From positions 1,986,845 to 2,050,844 of the forward strand of contig NW_019774624.1 in the NCBI RefSeq assembly GCF_001039355.2: a stretch of DNA of 64,000 nucleotides. The letters run 5' to 3'. Position 1 is the stretch's first letter, and each line of letters starts with the position of its first letter. Below are positions 58,721 through 64,000 of the stretch, one piece after another. The notes beneath the pieces are model-generated. The model had not been told where the DNA came from. It made no database searches and was given only the letters and a program-made list of their open reading frames with translations. This DNA comes from Lingula anatina (Eukaryota; Brachiopoda; Lingulata; Lingulida; Lingulidae). A program made the translations under genes and the position numbers.

Positions 58721-61700
58721 GAGACCACAGGTCTGACTAGAGTAGACAGAAAGCAGAAAAATCCATTTAAACTCTTCCAAAGCACTGGAATGCCATCAAT
58801 TAACATCCTTCTCCCCTCCAAATATTTATAAATTATTCTTCAATGGGCATGCTTTTCAGCAGAAAATGATCACTTTAACATTTTCTCTTTAGTCCAGGTA
58901 TGCACAAACACCTGTCATAGCTATCTCCCAAATCTGCTGGTACATAACTTGGCATCCTTTTCTCAAATCTCACATTCCTAGTTTCTAAGATGAATGAATG
59001 TCAGCCATCACCTGCCATAGGGCCCAGGGACAAGGATAAAGATACCTGTGTTTACTGTCAGTTCATTCATCTTCGAAACTACAAACTACAGACATTCGGT
59101 AGTGTTTTTTTTCTACTTAATCAAACTACTACTGGTTGCTCAATAATTTGAACATCATGCTGTGGACCCTGCAACTGATTGCAATTTCACGATAATGAGT
59201 TGTATATTTTGTTATTTTTATGAATATACAACTTTTTTACTGTTAATCTTGCTGTCATTATGTATTAACATATGACCATTTCTCTGATAAGAAAAATCCA
59301 GTTTCTGTACTTGGCCAAAAACAAATTATTTTTCAGACAGAAGTCTAAATATCTACCTCAGTGGCATTGCCTGCATGATGACCTTACCTAAACTTTACAC
59401 AACCTGGGTCCAAACTTCCCAAACCACCTTTTTCAACATCAAACTATATGATTACTGTTCATTCAATAAGCCAAAGAATTCTAATGGGTTCAGATTTCCA
59501 CATAAAAAGTGGATGTTGATAGGGATCTCGCAATCCAATCCCTAGCAACTGTCGACAGTCAAAGCAGTGTTTATGACCACGCTGAGAGGCTAAGTTATGA
59601 ATTATTATATGAACTTCCATTCTGTGGTGTAAACCCAATGGTGTTTAAGCATCATAAAGTTTACTCAAACATGCAGGTGTAAAATATTGCCAGCTCTGCA
59701 AAAGGCCTACAGCCAGCAATTTCAAATTGGGGGGGGGGGGGGTCTGAAAAATCAAATCAAGTCAGTGTAAAACCAAGCTCTCAGTCAGATTCAGAGCAGG
59801 CCTTTTTCAGTCAAATTAACTGACATGTTGAAATATCACATGGTGGATAGATATTGCCCTAGGTGGGGCACTGTGGGAGGGGAAAATATCACTACACACT
59901 TGGCATGTACTCCAGAAAAAAAAAAATACTCCTTTTAGTGATTCACTTTAAAATATTGAATAGTAAAAATAAAAGGTGAATTCTAGGTGCACATGCAAAA
60001 GCATGATGGCCAACTACGCCAACTATGTCCAAACAAAAAGCATCATTTAAAAAAATATTATTATCTATAAAAAAAATCATAAAAACACAGATACCTTGGG
60101 CAGTCTGTCAAAGTCTGGTTTTGCTGTTCACCACTACCCGTACACACTGACTGCACTGACCACATTCTTCAACTGGTCACCATCATAGGCTATACTCTAG
60201 GTCTCCTGGATTGTGCACTGACAATATGGAACATCCTATCTCACCTTACCAACTGCTTTATACTTATGATGAGCACTAACCAATGGGAACAGATGTTTCA
60301 TATACCAAGAAAACTTTTGACCAATAGGCAAAAGTATTACATCTTTATTCATCATATATACTGATCAATCACAAGGTGACAATTATAATTATTTGACCCA
60401 GAAAAACCTATCAGATCAAAGATCTGATATTTCTTGTTGACTGGGTTCATATCAGTTCATTGAATAATATCCATAAACAAATGCATGAGAATACTTCTTT
60501 TTGGAAGAAGCTGCAAAAGTGCTGAGTATGATTAATGTTACAACAGCCTACCACCAGTAAGTCTTTTCAGACAGAGGAAAGCTTTCCTGCAAATAAAAAC
60601 TTTACAATGCTGTAACCATGTTGAATGATTAACTTTATCTAATCAGCTTTACACAACAAGGGTTTCCCTTTGTTTGACCAATCATTGTGATTCTCAGAAT
60701 TTAATTCCTTTCTCTTATTAATCCACAATTTTGAGATAATTCCCCCACATTAATCCTCCTTCCCTACTCCAGTTAATCCTTTCATCCAGATTTTGCATCC
60801 ATCTTACTCTGGTATTAATTTCTCGGGACTACTACTACTAGTACTAGTATATTGATAAATATAGTAATTTCAGCATAGTTGTAAAACATAAAATGTCATA
60901 TGCTGAAAATCAGACACTTATAACATGTACATTTATTTAATCTTATGCTATACCAACCTTTTCATAATGTGCAGGGATGGGTTAAGCAATGATTTGTGAA
61001 TAGATCAAAAATTCTTTTGGTTTTTTGAAGAAAATTTCATTTGGTAGAAAAATCACAGTTAGGATACCTTTAAGTCCACTTACAGTTTGCAAAATATACC
61101 TTACCCTAGCAGATGTATTCCCTGACCAGGGGTCTCTCTGTCAAGCTCCCAAATAGATGTGAACTATTATATTACAATCCACTTACCACACCTGTTTACA
61201 TACATTACAATTACAATACTGAGCACCGCACCAATACTGTTTACCTTCAATGACCAATACATGATCAATACAGTGTAAAAACAAAACGAAACAAGGGACA
61301 CAGTCCCAGAGAGACTGGAGCCGTGAAATGGAAAACAGTGGAATCAATTACACAGGCGGAACTTTGTTCTGTTGACACCACTGGGGTCTGCTGCGTAATA
61401 TTTACCCTACCTGTGAGTTCTTTTTATTATGAAGAAGAAAGACCACGACCCATGTTGTATGGCTGTGAAAAACAAGAGGAAACAAATAGATCAATAAATT
61501 CTGCAAAAAAGGGGTCATGTTTAATTGGAAAATTTTGTTTGTGTAGTGGAAAATGTTTTCACTCTGTTTAATTCACATTTGACCTGAGAAATTAGAGTCA
61601 TTTCAATAATTTCAATAAGCTCCTTTGTTTGGCTTTGTAAACCAGTTCAGATATAAATATGGGCTTGCACTTAGTCTATGATCCAGTTCATTATTTTCAT

Positions 61701-62707
61701 GTTTGGGTTTAAGACTTTGTTCAATATCTTACATATAGCTAGACTTCAGAGGATAAGACACATTATTGACAATGGCTCGAATTTTATCACTTGGCAAAAT
61801 GTTGATGAAAAATAAATGAACTCTCAATTGATCATGATATGAATTGTCTCTGATCAACAGACTAAAATGGTAAAAATATCCCTATGCATGAAGATATTAT
61901 AGAGTTGTCATTCTTTGAAATTTTCCTACATATCCTCATTTCATCATAAAGAAAAAACTATCCTAATTTCTAAAATCAAAAATATAATTTGTACTCATTA
62001 AAATTGCTAAAGCACATCTGTTCATTTATACTGTCCAAATATGTTCTTTTTAACATTCAAAATAATATAACTAATAACATAAACAGATAACTGCTTTTGT
62101 ATAAATATAAATACCACTCCACAATAAAGGGATTGTAAATATTTCCTCTAGTACAGAACCTGGGCTATGAGGTTATTCTGATATTTTTATCATGTTTTCT
62201 GTCCTTTTTTCTTTACCTTTCTTTATCTTTAAAAAATTCCTTCAAACCAGTAGTTCATCAATATTTCACCTTTTTCTTGAGCTGATGATGGCTTACCCAC
62301 ATCATCTACGAGTTATAATACTCAATTTTATCAACTCAGGAAAAAAACCATATTCATGGCGTTCCAAGACAAAGGCTGAGTAACTTTTGGCTTGATCGCA
62401 AGGTTCAAATATTTCACAGCCCCGCCTAAGTTTAGACGTAAATTTATCAAGTGACATGAGTAACACCACGACTTAAACACATTTAACACCCTGACTGAAC
62501 TGTAGAAATCCCCGCCCACATGCACTTGGCAAGAACCTTGTTGTGGCTTTCAATGAGGAATTGGAGTTAAACTGTACCTAAAACCAGCAGCAGAATTTTG
62601 CCTTGGTACCGAACTTTTTTATGCTCTTGTATTTTAAGGTTTCAAGACTGGTGACAGTTAGTGACAATGTACATATGATTTAATATATACGTGCTTTGGC
62701 GACTTAC

Positions 62708-62800
62708 CTACTGATTGTCACATGCTTCAACCAAAAACGTTTCCACTTTTCTTTGTGTTAAAGTTTCCTCACTCCATCACGCTTCCAACTTTGCCCTCGC
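62708..62800 (-). other. Possible 5' UTR exon of the RING gene
   Basis: A consensus minus-strand donor (CAGTAG|GTAAGT, exon end 62708) follows about 90 bases with no ORF. It would pair with the acceptor at 56804 across a 5.9-kb intron. The upstream limit is a guess. No transcript evidence. Confidence 0.35.
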
Positions 62801-64000
62801 GTACTTTATTGTTTGGCTAGCAGCTTACCTATACTTAAGTTTCGAACGTTTTGGATATATTTTATGTACTCAAAGTCTATTGATTATCTACTGAATAAAT
62901 TTAAAATTACTTGAGGTATTGTTTTCAATGAAATATATGTACCTCAAGTTAATTAACTGATAACCTACGTCGAAGCTAATGCAAGTTTTGTAAACAGCTC
63001 TGTATTTACAGCTGAGCACCAGGAACAAGCCGGTGGTGGTTCGTCTTTTGATAAGTAGTAGTGCGTATAAGTTGCTATCTAGACTTGTAGCAAGTTATTG
63101 GCAGTAGATAAATTGAGCTTGCGGTTTGGCTGTGCGATTATTGTTTATTGTATTTTTTAAAAAACGCACTTATTTTACGCCTTGGCTTGGGTCAAGCACT
63201 AGCACGAAAATTCATGCGTTAGCACTCCGATTCTGATATGTACTGCCTAGAGTTCCATTTAACCGCCCCCATTTAGCCTTACTCTTGGGGCACCTTCCCA
63301 ATTAAACAGTTCAGGTGTACACTTCCTAACATTATATATGTTAAATAAAAAGAACAATTATAAGACCTAAATCTGAAAAAAATAGTTGAAAAAGTTTGAA
63401 ACCAAGTTCTTTTTCACATCAAGCGGTACATTTTCATATTTCGCTAATCAGCAGGAGTCCCCACAGAATTGGTTCAGTCTATGTAATACGATAGTTTCAT
63501 TGGGAATGGACCCTCAGGCTTAATTTACTTAATAAAAATAGCCATGCTATCGCGTCTGAAACTGGTGTGATACATAAAAATGTACTAACTGCTTGGTGTG
63601 AAATAAAAATTTTTTTGATTATCATTTCTTCATTTTAAGGTCAGGGGTGGATCCAGAGCTGTTTCCTGACAGTTTTCTTTGTTAATCAATCCTCCATTTA
63701 TGACCGTCTTCCGGAAAAAAAAAAAGATGGGTGTCAGTGTAAACTTGAAACTCTGATCGTCTTTCAGAAGATGGCCTCAATCTGCCCCTGTTGGTTATAA
63801 TTATTATATTTATTTTAGATATATAACACGAAGAAGTGTATACCTGAACTGAACTCTGCCCTTCCATCCAAATACAAGGTTATTGACCTACAGTTAATCT
63901 CTATCTCTATCCACATTATATTTTCAGTCGGATGTCCCATGGGCATGGTCTAATTCTTTACTGTGGAACCTGGGGGCCAGCTGCCAGCACTGCTAATAAG

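Larger units (their letters stand above)
56805..64000. other. Non-coding stretch: probable RING-gene 5' intron and spacer
   Basis: No exon with coding character was found on either strand. It holds simple repeats: C10/A20 at 57149-57178, (GT)n at 57603-57656, and mixed G, GT and GA arrays at 58490-58720. Short open frames (61323-61571, 62192-62383) show no motif. Confidence 0.5.

Overview
This is a stretch of animal nuclear DNA. It is AT-rich, its genes are split by many short GT-AG introns, UTRs and spacers are long, simple repeats are frequent, and there are relics of hAT, PIF/Harbinger and Tc1/mariner transposons. The gene set (CEP192, a coactosin, an STMP1-like microprotein, a RING/TRAF-finger protein and a secreted cysteine-rich peptide), the repeat style and the intron density suggest a marine invertebrate such as a mollusc, annelid, brachiopod or lancelet. 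I cannot name the species. All gene models below were assembled by hand from splice signals and reading-frame continuity. None is supported by transcripts.

Layout. Positions 1-5,188 hold no recognised gene. Positions 5,189-35,669 on the minus strand are one large gene, CEP192 (centrosome scaffold): 39 coding exons in an unbroken frame, 3,159 codons, plus an upstream 5' UTR exon. Its introns carry a Harbinger-type element with doubled inverted ends (19,932-20,618), a hAT-like non-autonomous element (19,030-19,858) and a 2.1-kb rearranged hAT element (31,422-33,533). About 110 bp from the CEP192 first exon, and divergent from it, lies a three-exon gene for a 59-residue mitochondrial-type microprotein of the STMP1 family (35,781-36,814, plus strand). 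A four-exon coactosin-like gene occupies 42,315-45,803 on the minus strand. A three-exon gene for a secreted, basic, ten-cysteine peptide with a clear TATA box and poly(A) signal lies at 47,645-48,799 on the plus strand. Next comes a decayed Tc1-like transposase (49,198-50,197, minus) with a small MITE nested beside its start. After a gene-poor, repeat-rich stretch, an intronless reading frame for a 279-residue RING/TRAF-type zinc-finger protein sits at 55,946-56,785 (minus), probably with a distant 5' UTR exon near 62.7 kb. The rest, to 64,000, shows no coding sequence I can support.

The genes do not form a single pathway. The tightest functional arrangement is the head-to-head CEP192/STMP1-like pair, which probably share a promoter. 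The most novel-looking gene is the ten-cysteine secreted peptide, which I could not assign to a family. The most unusual structures are a hAT element with an inverted internal segment, a Harbinger element with two nested sets of inverted ends, and a CEP192 upstream ORF that stops 3 nt before the main start codon.
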